Shown here: positions 1 through 12,882 of the stretch, one piece after another
Layout of the letters: every line of letters begins with the position of its first letter
Position numbering within the stretch: the stretch's first letter is position 1
Assembly: GCA_017446155.1 (NCBI GenBank)
Contig: JAFSRI010000001.1
Span: 1-64,000, forward strand
From: Clostridia bacterium
GTDB taxonomy: Bacteria; Bacillota; Clostridia; Oscillospirales; CAG-272
DNA: 64,000 bases
Reading direction: 5' to 3'
Made by a program: the position numbers and the translations under genes
Notes under the pieces: generated by a model
Told to the model about the DNA's origin: nothing
Database searches by the model: none
Seen by the model: the letters and a program-made list of their open reading frames with translations, nothing else

Positions 1-19
1 CTCGTCTGTATCCTGACAT
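1..19 (-). CDS. 5' end of a gene running off the left edge
   Basis: Only the first six codons (MSGYRR) lie inside the window. On the minus strand an AAGGAG Shine-Dalgarno sequence sits about nine bases before the ATG, and a good sigma-A promoter lies about 80 bases further upstream, so this is a real divergently transcribed gene and not a chance ATG. Six residues are too few to identify the product. Confidence 0.55.
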
Positions 20-98
20 TTTATTTTTCTCCTTATTTTCACGGACGTATCTCGTTTTTATTGTACTCGCCCGACTTTTATTCTTTTTTTATATATTG

Positions 99-126
99 AT
101 TATACCACATTTTAACCGTATGTAAA
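99..126 (-). promoter_or_regulatory. Sigma-A promoter for the left-edge gene
   Basis: On the minus strand a TTTACA -35 box and a TATAAT -10 box are separated by 16 bp. The orientation points to the gene that leaves the window on the left. Confidence 0.55.
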
Positions 127-317
127 ATGTTTTTTTATTTCTTTGCATAAGTTTTTTGGGTGATTATTCCGTTTTGCCGTCAGACGACGCCTTGCATTAT
201 GTATATCTAATTGCATTTTACCACAACCAAAAAACATGATTTACGCCAATCAACGTTTTTTTCTCTTCATTCAGCCGCATAAATACAGTTTTTATCTTTC
301 ACTTGCCATATATGACA

Positions 318-333
318 GCCGATCGAGATCGGC
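318..333. promoter_or_regulatory. Inverted repeat in the divergent intergenic region
   Basis: GCCGATC and GATCGGC flank a two-base centre. The gap is too short for an RNA hairpin, so if functional it would be a protein-binding operator. It lies about 40 bp upstream of the -35 box of the TerB operon. The remainder of this roughly 420-bp divergent intergenic region is AT-rich and shows only the two promoters. Confidence 0.25.
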
Positions 334-370
334 GTTTACACAAATTATGAGCAACAAATTTGATTTATAA

Positions 371-399
371 TTGACAGTTGTTTTTTAGCATGATATAAT
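371..399 (+). promoter_or_regulatory. Consensus sigma-A promoter of the TerB/DUF2791/lacZ operon
   Basis: TTGACA and TATAAT match consensus exactly with a 17-bp spacer. The predicted start leaves a leader of about 35 nt before the ribosome binding site of the first gene. It implies strong vegetative transcription unless an operator intervenes. Confidence 0.75.
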
Positions 400-441
400 T
401 ATATGGATATATATTATTCTTTTTGGGAAGGGGTGAGGAAT

Positions 442-2025
442 ATGCCTGAAAACAAAAACGATATAGATAGCTTTTGGGATATTGCCTCAATGATTCCGGT
501 AAAGAAAACAACGCTACGCAAGCCTGCCTCCGACACAGAAGCCGTGACCATAGACACCGGCAACTCTGCGCGCGAGCAAGGTGAAAACATACCGATTTCG
601 GTCCCACGCGCCGAACAAACAATACACAGGCAAAAGAGTGAGTATTCAAACGAAACGGGGTTTATCCGCAAAGTGGAGCTTATTCCATGGGGAAATTTTA
701 CATTTTACTCAAAATTCCACGCCGACGCGGAAAAGTATTTCGACGCAAAAAGCGACGAGTGTGAATACGAATATTTCTTTTCATATATGCCGCAATATGA
801 ACAGATGTCGATAAAACAGATGAGATATTATCTTTTCTGGCGGTCGCAGGTTAGAAACGGAATTTATCCGCCCGTCGACAGCAGTTACATCTTTCTTTAC
901 GTTTATGAAACGATAAATTTAAACACATTACTCTCCCCCGAAGAGCGTCTTGACATTTTGTTTGACATTCTTTTGGCATACAGAGGAAGATACCCGTATC
1001 TTGACCGATATATAGGCGAGTGGATGTGCGATATTTGTTTGATCGACAGAATAAGCCCGACAGAGAGGATGCGCGAGATGCTTAAAAGTATTTCGCTGAA
1101 AATTTCCTTGCCGGAGATTATGGCTGACGGAAATGACGGATATTTCGGATATGATTTTATCTGTTCGGCATGCGGATATGACCACAAAAAAAGCAAAGTA
1201 TATTCCGAACACAAGCAGGAATGGGACGTGTTCATGCCCGCCTCGGTTGAGAGAGCAGTCGGAGCAATGATCAATGCAGGAGATCTACCCGAGGTATTTT
1301 CGCACACGGTTCGCGACAGCTTTTCAGGCGCGATAGCATATTCCGGCGTAAAATATAAAATTGCCGTAACATATATTTCGATAAGAAAAAACAAAGACAT
1401 TCACTCTTTGTTTTCTGCTGTATCAAAGTTTGCGGAAAATGAATTGAGAGCCGCGTGCGGGGTGAAGTCAAGATATAAAATTCAGAAAATTCCGCCGAGT
1501 GCTGAAAAAGCGATTAAAGATTATTTTGACGCATATTTTCCGGAAAGACATTTGCGGAAAAAGTCGACGGACGACAGTGAAGAATATATGAAATATTACG
1601 CGCCGCGCCGTGTCGGCGAAGCCGACATAGCGCGCGCCCTGCGCATCGAAGAAGCCGCATGGGACACTGCGCGATTGCTTGAAGCCGAAATTGAATATAA
1701 CACCGAAAAGTCTGCGCCCGATGCGCCGGGCGCGCCGCCCAAAGCGGACGCTTTGGCGGCGCGGCGCGATACGGCAGAATCTGAATTTTCTCTGCTTCTT
1801 TCATCTCTTGACGACATGCTGTACGAGGCGCTGAAAGCCGCCGAGAGAAGCGAAATGAAAAAATTCTGCAAAACCAATTCGCTCTTGACAGACGATATAA
1901 TCCGAAGAATAAACGAGATAGCAAGTGAAACCATGGCGGATATGATAATAGATGAAACGGGAGAACTCATAGACGACTACCGTGAAGATATTATGGCAGC
2001 TATAAAAGAAAAGGAGGAAAGATGA
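442..2025 (+). CDS. TerB_N / TerB_C domain protein
   Basis: This 527-residue soluble protein has an N-terminal low-complexity segment, a TerB_N-like domain from about residue 85 to 290 and a TerB_C-like helical domain over the last 180 residues. The TerB_N match rests on the segment near residues 110-150 with the hallmark YLFWRSQVRNG and SYIFLYVYE stretches. There is no signal peptide or membrane segment. The ATG was chosen because GGGGTGAGG precedes it at good spacing; an earlier in-frame ATG lies before that site. These domains were described in Ter-type stress-response and DNA-processing gene neighbourhoods. The stop is one base from the next gene's TTG, so the two are translated together. 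The molecular function is unknown. A very GC-rich patch near residues 425-445 is compositionally unlike the rest. Confidence 0.75.
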   Translation: MPENKNDIDSFWDIASMIPVKKTTLRKPASDTEAVTIDTGNSAREQGENIPISVPRAEQTIHRQKSEYSNETGFIRKVELIPWGNFTFYSKFHADAEKYFDAKSDECEYEYFFSYMPQYEQMSIKQMRYYLFWRSQVRNGIYPPVDSSYIFLYVYETINLNTLLSPEERLDILFDILLAYRGRYPYLDRYIGEWMCDICLIDRISPTERMREMLKSISLKISLPEIMADGNDGYFGYDFICSACGYDHKKSKVYSEHKQEWDVFMPASVERAVGAMINAGDLPEVFSHTVRDSFSGAIAYSGVKYKIAVTYISIRKNKDIHSLFSAVSKFAENELRAACGVKSRYKIQKIPPSAEKAIKDYFDAYFPERHLRKKSTDDSEEYMKYYAPRRVGEADIARALRIEEAAWDTARLLEAEIEYNTEKSAPDAPGAPPKADALAARRDTAESEFSLLLSSLDDMLYEALKAAERSEMKKFCKTNSLLTDDIIRRINEIASETMADMIIDETGELIDDYREDIMAAIKEKEER

Positions 2026-2026
2026 C

Positions 2027-6272
<4,246 letters not shown>

Positions 6273-6280
6273 CAAAACAT

Positions 6281-6312
6281 AAAAAAGCTCCGACCTCGGT
6301 CGGAGCTTTTTT
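6281..6312 (+). terminator. Strong bidirectional intrinsic terminator
   Basis: A 15-bp perfect stem (AAAAAAGCTCCGACC with its complement) closes over two bases and ends in T6 on the plus strand and, by symmetry, T6 on the minus strand. It ends the lacZ operon and can also stop transcripts arriving from the minus-strand gene beyond. Confidence 0.9.
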
Positions 6313-6391
6313 GAGTAATTAAAATATCTGCGTCCGCTTTCGTTGCGGCATGGTAAAATTTTCTTTTACACAATATTTTTTTGCGCCGTTT

Positions 6392-6736
6392 TTATCCTTT
6401 CACTATCATAAAAAACACAAATTCAACAATCATCATCGCCGCCGACGCCGCCGTTTCAACAATGTAAAACACACGCCATTTTCCCGCCGTAAGTTTGATA
6501 AGAATCCCGCCGAAAACAATGCTCAATATATCAAGCACGGCAAAGGCGATCATCACTATTATAAAAAATATTATAAGCACGGCAACCCCCACGGCTTCTC
6601 CGAGGTTGGACGCGGTGCCGTTCTCACCTATCGTCGTCATTGCCGAAAACAGCGCCGAAGAATATATAAAAGCTATGACGGAAAGCGCGAGAAATATAAA
6701 CGAAAAAACTATAAGAGTTTTAATTTTTTTGCTCAT
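6392..6736 (-). CDS. Small three-TM membrane protein of unknown function
   Basis: This 114-residue protein has hydrophobic segments near residues 7-27, 48-78 (long enough for one or two passes) and 93-113, with lysines near both ends. GGAGGG precedes the ATG. It follows the phosphofructokinase gene by 25 bp without a terminator, so the two are probably co-transcribed. I do not recognise the family and see no catalytic motif. It resembles the many short integral membrane proteins found in Clostridia. Confidence 0.6.
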   Translation of the reverse strand: MSKKIKTLIVFSFIFLALSVIAFIYSSALFSAMTTIGENGTASNLGEAVGVAVLIIFFIIVMIAFAVLDILSIVFGGILIKLTAGKWRVFYIVETAASAAMMIVEFVFFMIVKG

Positions 6737-6761
6737 TTTTCCCTCCGTTTTTCCAAAAGAT

Positions 6762-7994
6762 TTATTTCTTCACTTTAAATATCGCCGGCAAGCCTTGATC
6801 GAAAACACAGTCCGCCTCGCCGCATATAAGCGGATAGATGTAATCGACGCACGCGTCGGTTACGTTGTTTGCGCGTTCGTTTATCATCTCGCGCGGAACT
6901 TTTCTTATGGCGTTAGCAACGGAGGATATATCGCAAAGCCCAACCGAGCAACGATATTCTTCCCCACTCTCGCGTATAAAGCACGCCATCTTGCCGGTTT
7001 CGCCGTTTACAGCGGCTCTGACAGCCCCGCGCCCGACTGTTACCGACTCGTCGATGTCGGTTTTCGAGCGGAGATGCGCCGCGCACCTCTGCGGAAGGTT
7101 TATCTCAACACTTCTGACTTTACATCCGAACTTGTTTTTTACGGCAAGTTCAAGCGCCTTTCCGGTGCCGGAAAGATATTTGTGTCCGAACACGTCCACG
7201 GCGCCGCTTTGAGCCGACTCACCAACATATTTCCCGTCTGCGGTACGGGCGCCCTCCGAAACCGCCACAACGACGTTCGGGTGAGTTTCAAAGGCTTTTT
7301 CTATATCTTCATAGAACTTTTCAAAATCGAAATCCACCTCGGGCAGATAAATCATGTCGGGCGAGATTCCATGCTTTCTCGTCAGCGCCGCCGCCGCTGT
7401 AAGCCAGCCGGCATCACGCCCCATAAATTCCACTATCGTCACGGCTTTTGTCGTATATACAGCCGCGTCAAGCAGTATCTCCTGCATCACCGTTGCTATG
7501 TATTTTGCCGCCGACCCGAAACCCGGGGTGTGGTCTGTTCCGACAAGGTCGTTGTCTATCGTTTTCGGAACGCCCATCACGCGCATTTCATATCCCGCGC
7601 CGTTGACGAACTCCGACAGCTTCGCTACCGTGTCCATCGAGTCGTTTCCGCCGATATAAAAGAAATATCTTATATCGTATTTTTTGAATACTTCAAGCAG
7701 TTTATTATATATTTCCGGCTCGTCTGAATATTTGGGCAATTTTTTTCTGCACGAACCGAGCGCCGCCGCCGGCGTTTGTTCGAGAAGTCTTAACTTGTCC
7801 TCACTGTCAAGCTGCGAGCCTAAGTCGCATATCGTTTCATTCAAAATTCCCTCGACGCCGTTTATCGCGCCGTATACGGTCTTTATTTGCTCAGCCTCAA
7901 AACAACCGCGCACAACGCCCGAAAGTGTTGCGTTTATCGCCGCCGTAGGGCCCCCTGACTGCCCGACTATCGCATTTCCGTAAAGTTTTGTCAT
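6762..7994 (-). CDS. pfp: 6-phosphofructokinase, predicted pyrophosphate-dependent
   Basis: This 410-residue enzyme phosphorylates fructose 6-phosphate in glycolysis. The phosphoryl-donor loop reads GGNDS at residues 115-119 and the substrate loop PKTIDND at 143-149. In this family Asp at the position of D118 and Lys at the position of K144 mark pyrophosphate users, while ATP users have Gly at both, so PPi dependence is inferred. MGRDAGWL, another family signature, is present. AGGAGG precedes the ATG, and a TTGAAA/TATAAT promoter lies upstream. PPi-dependent glycolysis is common in anaerobic Clostridia. Confidence 0.88.
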   Translation of the reverse strand: MTKLYGNAIVGQSGGPTAAINATLSGVVRGCFEAEQIKTVYGAINGVEGILNETICDLGSQLDSEDKLRLLEQTPAAALGSCRKKLPKYSDEPEIYNKLLEVFKKYDIRYFFYIGGNDSMDTVAKLSEFVNGAGYEMRVMGVPKTIDNDLVGTDHTPGFGSAAKYIATVMQEILLDAAVYTTKAVTIVEFMGRDAGWLTAAAALTRKHGISPDMIYLPEVDFDFEKFYEDIEKAFETHPNVVVAVSEGARTADGKYVGESAQSGAVDVFGHKYLSGTGKALELAVKNKFGCKVRSVEINLPQRCAAHLRSKTDIDESVTVGRGAVRAAVNGETGKMACFIRESGEEYRCSVGLCDISSVANAIRKVPREMINERANNVTDACVDYIYPLICGEADCVFDQGLPAIFKVKK

Positions 7995-8038
7995 ATTTGT
8001 CCTCCTGTGTCTGCCTGAGTGAAAGTATTTACAAATAT

Positions 8039-8067
8039 ATTATATATCAACAAACTCTGTTTTTCAA
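8039..8067 (-). promoter_or_regulatory. Sigma-A promoter of the phosphofructokinase gene
   Basis: TTGAAA and TATAAT are separated by 17 bp on the minus strand, about 45 bp upstream of the start codon. Confidence 0.65.
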
Positions 8068-8083
8068 TATTCATTTTTAGCAT

Positions 8084-8109
8084 AAAAAGCACCCCGAAGG
8101 GTGCTTTTT
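8084..8109 (-). terminator. Intrinsic terminator of the serpin operon
   Basis: An 11-bp stem (AAAAAGCACCC with its complement) closes over a four-base loop, with a T-run on the minus-strand side. It lies just after the stop codon of the last gene of the sigma/serpin operon and insulates the phosphofructokinase promoter. Confidence 0.85.
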
Positions 8110-8117
8110 AATAAAAC

Positions 8118-8615
8118 TTATTTATTTATGTTGTAACCGATATGAATATTTCGCGTTATATTGCCGTCAACAACAACGCAATCATCAAATATTTCAACAA
8201 TCACATTGCCCTTTTCCATAAATAGTCCGCCGTTTTTATATGTGCATTTATATCCATGGCCTTCAAACGCAGATTTGATTTTTTCATTGCTTTCACCCAT
8301 ACTGACGCCGAATATATTTACCTTTTTATTCTGCGTCCATATTTTTGTAATATAATCCGTGCCGTTTACGGTTTCAATAAGATATGATGTTCTTGATCCG
8401 TTTACTGATCTGCCATATCCCTCGGCTTCGCTTTCAAACCCGGAAAAATCTATTTCTTTTGCATTGTCAAGCAGACCAAACTCAAAATTTGAATTCAAAT
8501 TCAATTCATCAGCGTCAGGATCCACCCCGTTTGCGATTTTAGGTGCGATTTTCCCGCACGAACAGAACGCAAATATTATTGCAAAACAAATAATAACACA
8601 AAGCGGTTTTTTCAT
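8118..8615 (-). CDS. Small secreted lipoprotein, last gene of the serpin operon
   Basis: This 165-residue protein begins with a lipoprotein signal peptide (MKKPLCVIICFAIIFAFCSC, modified Cys at about residue 20) and should be tethered outside the membrane. A segment near residues 98-115 (VSMGESNEKIKSAFEGHGY) is reminiscent of the SmpA/BLIP-like lipoprotein fold, but that is only a hint. It follows the second serpin gene by five bases and is followed directly by a terminator, so it belongs to the sigma-factor operon. No function can be assigned from sequence alone. A role alongside the serpins at the cell surface is an inference from position. Confidence 0.6.
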   Translation of the reverse strand: MKKPLCVIICFAIIFAFCSCGKIAPKIANGVDPDADELNLNSNFEFGLLDNAKEIDFSGFESEAEGYGRSVNGSRTSYLIETVNGTDYITKIWTQNKKVNIFGVSMGESNEKIKSAFEGHGYKCTYKNGGLFMEKGNVIVEIFDDCVVVDGNITRNIHIGYNINK

Positions 8616-8620
8616 ATAAA

Positions 8621-9928
8621 TCAGTTTATCTCCGTAACCACGCCCATAAACAGCGGAAGTTCATTTGCGTTATCTATTATCATATAAACGAACGGTCTGT
8701 CGAGGGTAACGGTTTTATACTGTTCATATCCCGGTCCTACGCTTGTCGCCTCCATCATAACGGCGGTAACCGCAGCGGCTTTCGTTCCCGCCTGCGTCAA
8801 CTCTATATGAGTCTTATGAATAACCTTTCCGATAAATACGTTGTTATCGCACTCACCCATAGCGGAAAAGTTCGCTTCCGACGGTGAGAATGCGTCCTCG
8901 ATTCCCATTGCCCCCAGCACACCGTTGAGCGTGATATCGAAATCATATTCAAACGCGGGCGTCGTCGCGCGAACCTGAGCATACTGTTTTGAAGCGAGTA
9001 CGGCTTTCAGTTTTTCTCCCGTCAGCGAGCGTGCATAATCGAAAACGTCAACGTTTTCATCAGGCAGAAGCGCCACAAACTTGTATCCGAGCAGATATGG
9101 CTTCTCAAACCCGCAAACGCCGTCGGCTTCAAGATATAAGCTCTCTGTACTGTGCATCATCTTCACATCCTGCTTTTTGCCGTCATACGTTGTGAACGTT
9201 TTCGTTCTGCAAGAATAGTCTTCATATTGGTCTGCCCACAGCGCGTCGAACACAAGGGCGTTCATCAATACCATAACACATTCCGGCGAGAGTTCATCTA
9301 CGATTTTCTTTATCATCTCGTCCGTATGTTCACTTACCCAAGCGTTCATTTCATCAACCGTTTTGGGGTCGGAAAAGTCCTTTTCATACGCCTGTGCATC
9401 GTAATAATTCTTGTTCGTCTGCAAAAAGTCGGCATTTACTTTGAGCCGCCCGTCTTCTCCGAACCAAATAGAGTTTGCCAATTTTACTTTGGCGCCATTG
9501 CCGTTCATGAGGTTTTTGACGTACGAATAAAGATATTCGTTCATCTCATCCATCGTCAGCCCGAAAACCTGCTCAAACTGCGCGCGGGTTTCTTTCTCAG
9601 AGCCGTTTGCCGTCATGCTGAGCGCCGTGATGATCGAAAGCGGTGAGATAAGAATGTTTTTCTTTTCTTTTTCGGTCGTTCCTTTCAATAGTCGCGCCGA
9701 AAAATCGAGCATTGCGTCGATAAATTTTTCATCGACAATCCTTTCTGTCACTGCCTGAGCCACATAATCCGCCATAAGATCGCCTTTTTCGGTGTTGCCC
9801 GACGGCGTTGTATGAGTGGTCGTCTCCTTTGTCGTCTGAGTATCGATCGGCTTTACGTTGTTTGCACACGAACACATCACAAGAGCTATCGCCGCAAAAG
9901 AAAGCACGAGTGATATAATCTTTTTCAT
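8621..9928 (-). CDS. Secreted serpin lipoprotein, predicted P1-P1' Thr-Ser
   Basis: This 435-residue serine protease inhibitor carries a lipoprotein signal peptide with the lipid-modified Cys at about residue 21. The serpin fold is recognisable from ILISPLSIITALSM, the NALVFDALW segment, THIELTQAGTKAAAVTAV (hinge) and the C-terminal LDRPFVYMIID. The hinge glycine is G381, so counting the usual fifteen residues puts P1-P1' at about T395-S396, which suggests elastase-like targets; the assignment may be off by one. Its GGAGGT site lies in the end of the preceding serpin gene, from which it is separated by one base. It is clearly a tandem duplicate of that neighbour. Confidence 0.88.
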   Translation of the reverse strand: MKKIISLVLSFAAIALVMCSCANNVKPIDTQTTKETTTHTTPSGNTEKGDLMADYVAQAVTERIVDEKFIDAMLDFSARLLKGTTEKEKKNILISPLSIITALSMTANGSEKETRAQFEQVFGLTMDEMNEYLYSYVKNLMNGNGAKVKLANSIWFGEDGRLKVNADFLQTNKNYYDAQAYEKDFSDPKTVDEMNAWVSEHTDEMIKKIVDELSPECVMVLMNALVFDALWADQYEDYSCRTKTFTTYDGKKQDVKMMHSTESLYLEADGVCGFEKPYLLGYKFVALLPDENVDVFDYARSLTGEKLKAVLASKQYAQVRATTPAFEYDFDITLNGVLGAMGIEDAFSPSEANFSAMGECDNNVFIGKVIHKTHIELTQAGTKAAAVTAVMMEATSVGPGYEQYKTVTLDRPFVYMIIDNANELPLFMGVVTEIN

Positions 9929-9929
9929 T

Positions 9930-11186
9930 TTATTTTACCTCCGTCACTACTCCCATAAATACGGGAAGATTTGTCGCGCTGTCGATTATCATATATACAA
10001 ACGGACGATCGAGCTTGACCGTCGTCATCGGAAAGAAAGCTCCCTTTGTGTTGATCGATACGCTTGTCACTGCCGCCGCCTTTGTCCCCTCTTGCTTTAC
10101 CTCGATGTGGGTTTTATGAAGCACCTTGTCGATATAAAGGTCGTTTCTTTTGTCAATTCCCGAAAAATCCGCTTTGGAATCCGAAAAAGCGTCGCTCAGC
10201 CCCATTGATATGAGCGCCTTATTCATTTCTATGTCGTAATCATACTCGAACGCCGGCATTATCGCGTTTGTTTCGCTGTACATTTCATCCGTTATGGTGC
10301 TGAAAATATATTTATATGACGCGTTTTCAATAAACTCGAAAACGTCCGTGCCCTCATCCGGCAAAAGCGCTATGAACTTATATCCGCCGGCATAATTTTT
10401 CATAAAGCCCGAAAAACCCTCACCGGAAATATATCTTTCAACGCTCTTCATGAATTTGGCGTTGTTTTTCGTTCCGTCATAGGCATTGAACACGTCTTTT
10501 GTGCAATCTTTGTCGTCATATTTCGTTTCCCATACCGAATCGAACACAAGGGCGTTTATCAACACCATCACACAGTTCGGGTCAAGCTCGTCTACGATTT
10601 TTTCAATCATCTCATCCGTGTGGTCTTTTACCCATTCGTTTATCTTCTCCACTGTTTTCGGGTCTGAAAAATCATATTTATATGCTTGCGCGTCGTAGTA
10701 ATTTTTGTTCGTCTGCAAAAAATCAGGATTTACGTCTATGTTCTGCGCGTCTGAATCGAACCAGATTGAATTTGCAAGCTGCATCTTCGTTTTTTCATCG
10801 TTAAAAAGAGATGAAACGTATGTGAAAAGATATTCGTTTGCCTCATCTGTCGTCAGCCCGAAAACCTGCTCAAACTGGGCGCGGGTATCGCTTTCGGCGC
10901 CGTTTGCGGTCATGGCAAGCGCAACGATAACCGACAAAGGCGAGATAAGCGAGCTTTGTTTTTTCTCGCTCGTCGTCAACTTAAATAACTCTGCCGAAAA
11001 ATGCAGCATTGCGTCGATAAACTTTTCATCTGACATCCTGCCTTTCACCGCCTGAGCCACATAATCAACCATAAGATCGCCGTCGGGCGAAAAATCGTCA
11101 GGCTCTTGTTTTGTGCCGCAAGAGCAAAGTGCAAGCGTCAGCATTGTCAACGCTAAAACAAAAGAAATTATCTTTTTCATATTCAT
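9930..11186 (-). CDS. Secreted serpin lipoprotein, predicted P1 Lys
   Basis: This roughly 418-residue serpin has a lipoprotein signal peptide (LALCSC, Cys at about residue 23). Hinge and breach sequences (EGTKAAAVTSV, LDRPFVYMIID) match its downstream copy, but the reactive loop differs. Counting from the hinge Gly puts a Lys at P1 followed by Gly, which suggests trypsin-like targets. The start is the ATG that overlaps the stop codon of the anti-sigma gene (TGATG); a GTG one codon earlier and an ATG two codons later are alternatives. It is the first serpin after the sigma/anti-sigma pair and so is likely to be under their direct control. Confidence 0.87.
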   Translation of the reverse strand: MNMKKIISFVLALTMLTLALCSCGTKQEPDDFSPDGDLMVDYVAQAVKGRMSDEKFIDAMLHFSAELFKLTTSEKKQSSLISPLSVIVALAMTANGAESDTRAQFEQVFGLTTDEANEYLFTYVSSLFNDEKTKMQLANSIWFDSDAQNIDVNPDFLQTNKNYYDAQAYKYDFSDPKTVEKINEWVKDHTDEMIEKIVDELDPNCVMVLINALVFDSVWETKYDDKDCTKDVFNAYDGTKNNAKFMKSVERYISGEGFSGFMKNYAGGYKFIALLPDEGTDVFEFIENASYKYIFSTITDEMYSETNAIMPAFEYDYDIEMNKALISMGLSDAFSDSKADFSGIDKRNDLYIDKVLHKTHIEVKQEGTKAAAVTSVSINTKGAFFPMTTVKLDRPFVYMIIDSATNLPVFMGVVTEVK

Positions 11187-12307
11187 CACCGTCCTTCTCC
11201 GCTTTCTTTCTCAAAAACTATATCTGTTGTGCCGTCCGGCAGAAATGCGAATATCATAAACGTTTCGCCGTCGCCTATCGCATTCTCGTTTCCCTCAAAT
11301 CGGTATAAAAACGTTAGCGTCCCGTCAATTGACTCAAATTTCGTTATGGCAAGCTCGCCCTGTTTGTTTTCGTTCGTCACAATGAACGCGACGAACGGTT
11401 TAAAATCGCTTGAATATACGAATTTGGATAAAACCCTGTCTTTTTCTCCGAATTCAACGGTAGGAAGCTCGATTTTGCGGGCTTGCAGCCAACGGGTAAA
11501 GTCCTCAGCGGAATATGCGATGACGTACGAAGAAACCTCTTCGGCTCCGTCACCAAACGCGGCGCAAGTCACCGACGGTAGCTCCGCCTCTGCGGTATCG
11601 CCCGGTATCGTCGCCTCTATCGGAGTCGAAGCAAACACCGTTCCGTTTTTTCCGGTCGCGGCTGTCGTCGTTGTGAAAACTTCACCGAGAGAAGTTTGCT
11701 CAACGAGCGTGCAAAAATCAGTTGCTTCGATTTTCGTCCATGCAGGCGTTGTCGTTGTCGCGGAAACGTGTGATGTTTGATCAATTTCTTCGGATGTGTG
11801 TGCACCGCTTGAGTTTTTAATCAGTTCTTCAAGTTCGTCTTGCGTTATTACGTTGCAACTGTAACTTATGTTGTCATAGTCAAATCTGGCGTAGTTTTTT
11901 GCTGTGTCCGAAGCACCCTCTTTTGCTACGCCGGCGGTTTTTTCAGGGCTTGAATCGATGTAATTTGCCGAAACGCCAATTCCTCCGTTGCGGTTTAAAT
12001 CCGTCACATCAATATAGTTGACCGCACCGTATTCGTCTATTTCGACAAAATTTTCAACCTCGCCGTTTTTGTTTATCACGGCATATATGTTTGACGCAAA
12101 GCGAGCTTCTCCATGCGTTTCCTCAGCGGACTGTTTACCGTATGAAAATCCCGGTTTTATCACGGCAAATATCGAAATGAAAACTATGGCGACAGCCGCC
12201 GCTACCGAGACTATTTGCGTAATGGTTTTCATTCTTTGCCTACGCGCCTCTTCCGCTTTTTCGGCTTTTTCATATACGCTTTTTTTAAATTCATTCATGT
12301 CTTTCAT
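11186..12307 (-). CDS. Single-pass membrane protein, probable anti-sigma factor
   Basis: This 373-residue protein has a short, charged cytoplasmic N-terminus (KKSVYEKAEKAEEARRQR), one TM helix near residues 29-50 and a large extracellular region with a Thr/Ala-rich middle and a C-terminal beta-rich domain of about 110 residues. It overlaps the ECF sigma gene by ATGA, and GGGGTG lies eight bases before the ATG, so the two are translationally coupled. Position and topology fit a membrane anti-sigma factor that senses something outside. The cytoplasmic part is too short for a classical zinc anti-sigma domain, and no HxxxCxxC motif is present. It could also be a sensor of another kind. The final codons overlap the first serpin gene. 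Confidence 0.65.
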   Translation of the reverse strand: MKDMNEFKKSVYEKAEKAEEARRQRMKTITQIVSVAAAVAIVFISIFAVIKPGFSYGKQSAEETHGEARFASNIYAVINKNGEVENFVEIDEYGAVNYIDVTDLNRNGGIGVSANYIDSSPEKTAGVAKEGASDTAKNYARFDYDNISYSCNVITQDELEELIKNSSGAHTSEEIDQTSHVSATTTTPAWTKIEATDFCTLVEQTSLGEVFTTTTAATGKNGTVFASTPIEATIPGDTAEAELPSVTCAAFGDGAEEVSSYVIAYSAEDFTRWLQARKIELPTVEFGEKDRVLSKFVYSSDFKPFVAFIVTNENKQGELAITKFESIDGTLTFLYRFEGNENAIGDGETFMIFAFLPDGTTDIVFEKESGEGR

Positions 12308-12882
12308 TCGATATTCACCCCTTTCTTTTCAAGAATTGTTTTTAAGGCTTCCTTGCCTCGATAAAGAAGGTTTGCGACCTGACGTTTGCTTTTTTTCATT
12401 ACTTTGCAAATTTCGTCGCCCGAAAAGCCGTATAGATATGTCAGACTCACAACCTGCGCATATTCGTCTTTTATCTCGCCAAGCGCCTCGTGCACTACCC
12501 TTACGGTTTCGTTTGAGAGAACTCTTTCTTCAAGCGATTTTTCATCAGCCGACACACCGTCGTCGTCTTCTATCTCTTTGTCGTTTGAGCGCACGTTTTT
12601 TCTCACTTTATCATAAGATTTATTTTTTGCAATCGAAAAAATATACGTTTTAAGTGTGCTCTTAAACGAAAATCGGTGCTTATGCACGATAAGATCACAA
12701 AAAACGTCCGCGGCGATGTCCTCTGCGTCGGCAAGGTTATGTACTATGCCGAATATGAAATGTATAAGCTGGTCGTGGTAATTTTCCATTATCTGCTCAA
12801 AAGCGTCTTTGTCGCCGTTGAGATACCGCCTGTAAAGCTCCGCGCCATAGTCGCCCTTGCCTTGTTCGCTTGACGTGTTCAA
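12304..12882 (-). CDS. ECF-type RNA polymerase sigma factor
   Basis: This 192-residue sigma-70 family protein contains region 2 (DAFEQIMENYHDQL to AEDIAADVFCDL) near residues 20-60 and region 4 with its helix-turn-helix (YGFSGDEICKVMKKSKRQ) near residues 147-170. It lacks regions 1 and 3, as ECF factors do. The start is TTG, chosen because AAGGAGG lies about nine bases upstream; the first ATG would cut into region 2. It is the first gene of an operon that continues with an anti-sigma protein, two serpins and a lipoprotein, and it probably activates that operon. No clear ECF promoter could be picked out upstream. Confidence 0.85.
   Translation of the reverse strand: MNTSSEQGKGDYGAELYRRYLNGDKDAFEQIMENYHDQLIHFIFGIVHNLADAEDIAADVFCDLIVHKHRFSFKSTLKTYIFSIAKNKSYDKVRKNVRSNDKEIEDDDGVSADEKSLEERVLSNETVRVVHEALGEIKDEYAQVVSLTYLYGFSGDEICKVMKKSKRQVANLLYRGKEALKTILEKKGVNIE

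Noticed and set aside
6495..7727. 410-codon open frame antisense to the phosphofructokinase gene
   Set aside because: It is a long shadow frame of a well-conserved enzyme, has no ribosome binding site, and its product is a low-complexity basic sequence.
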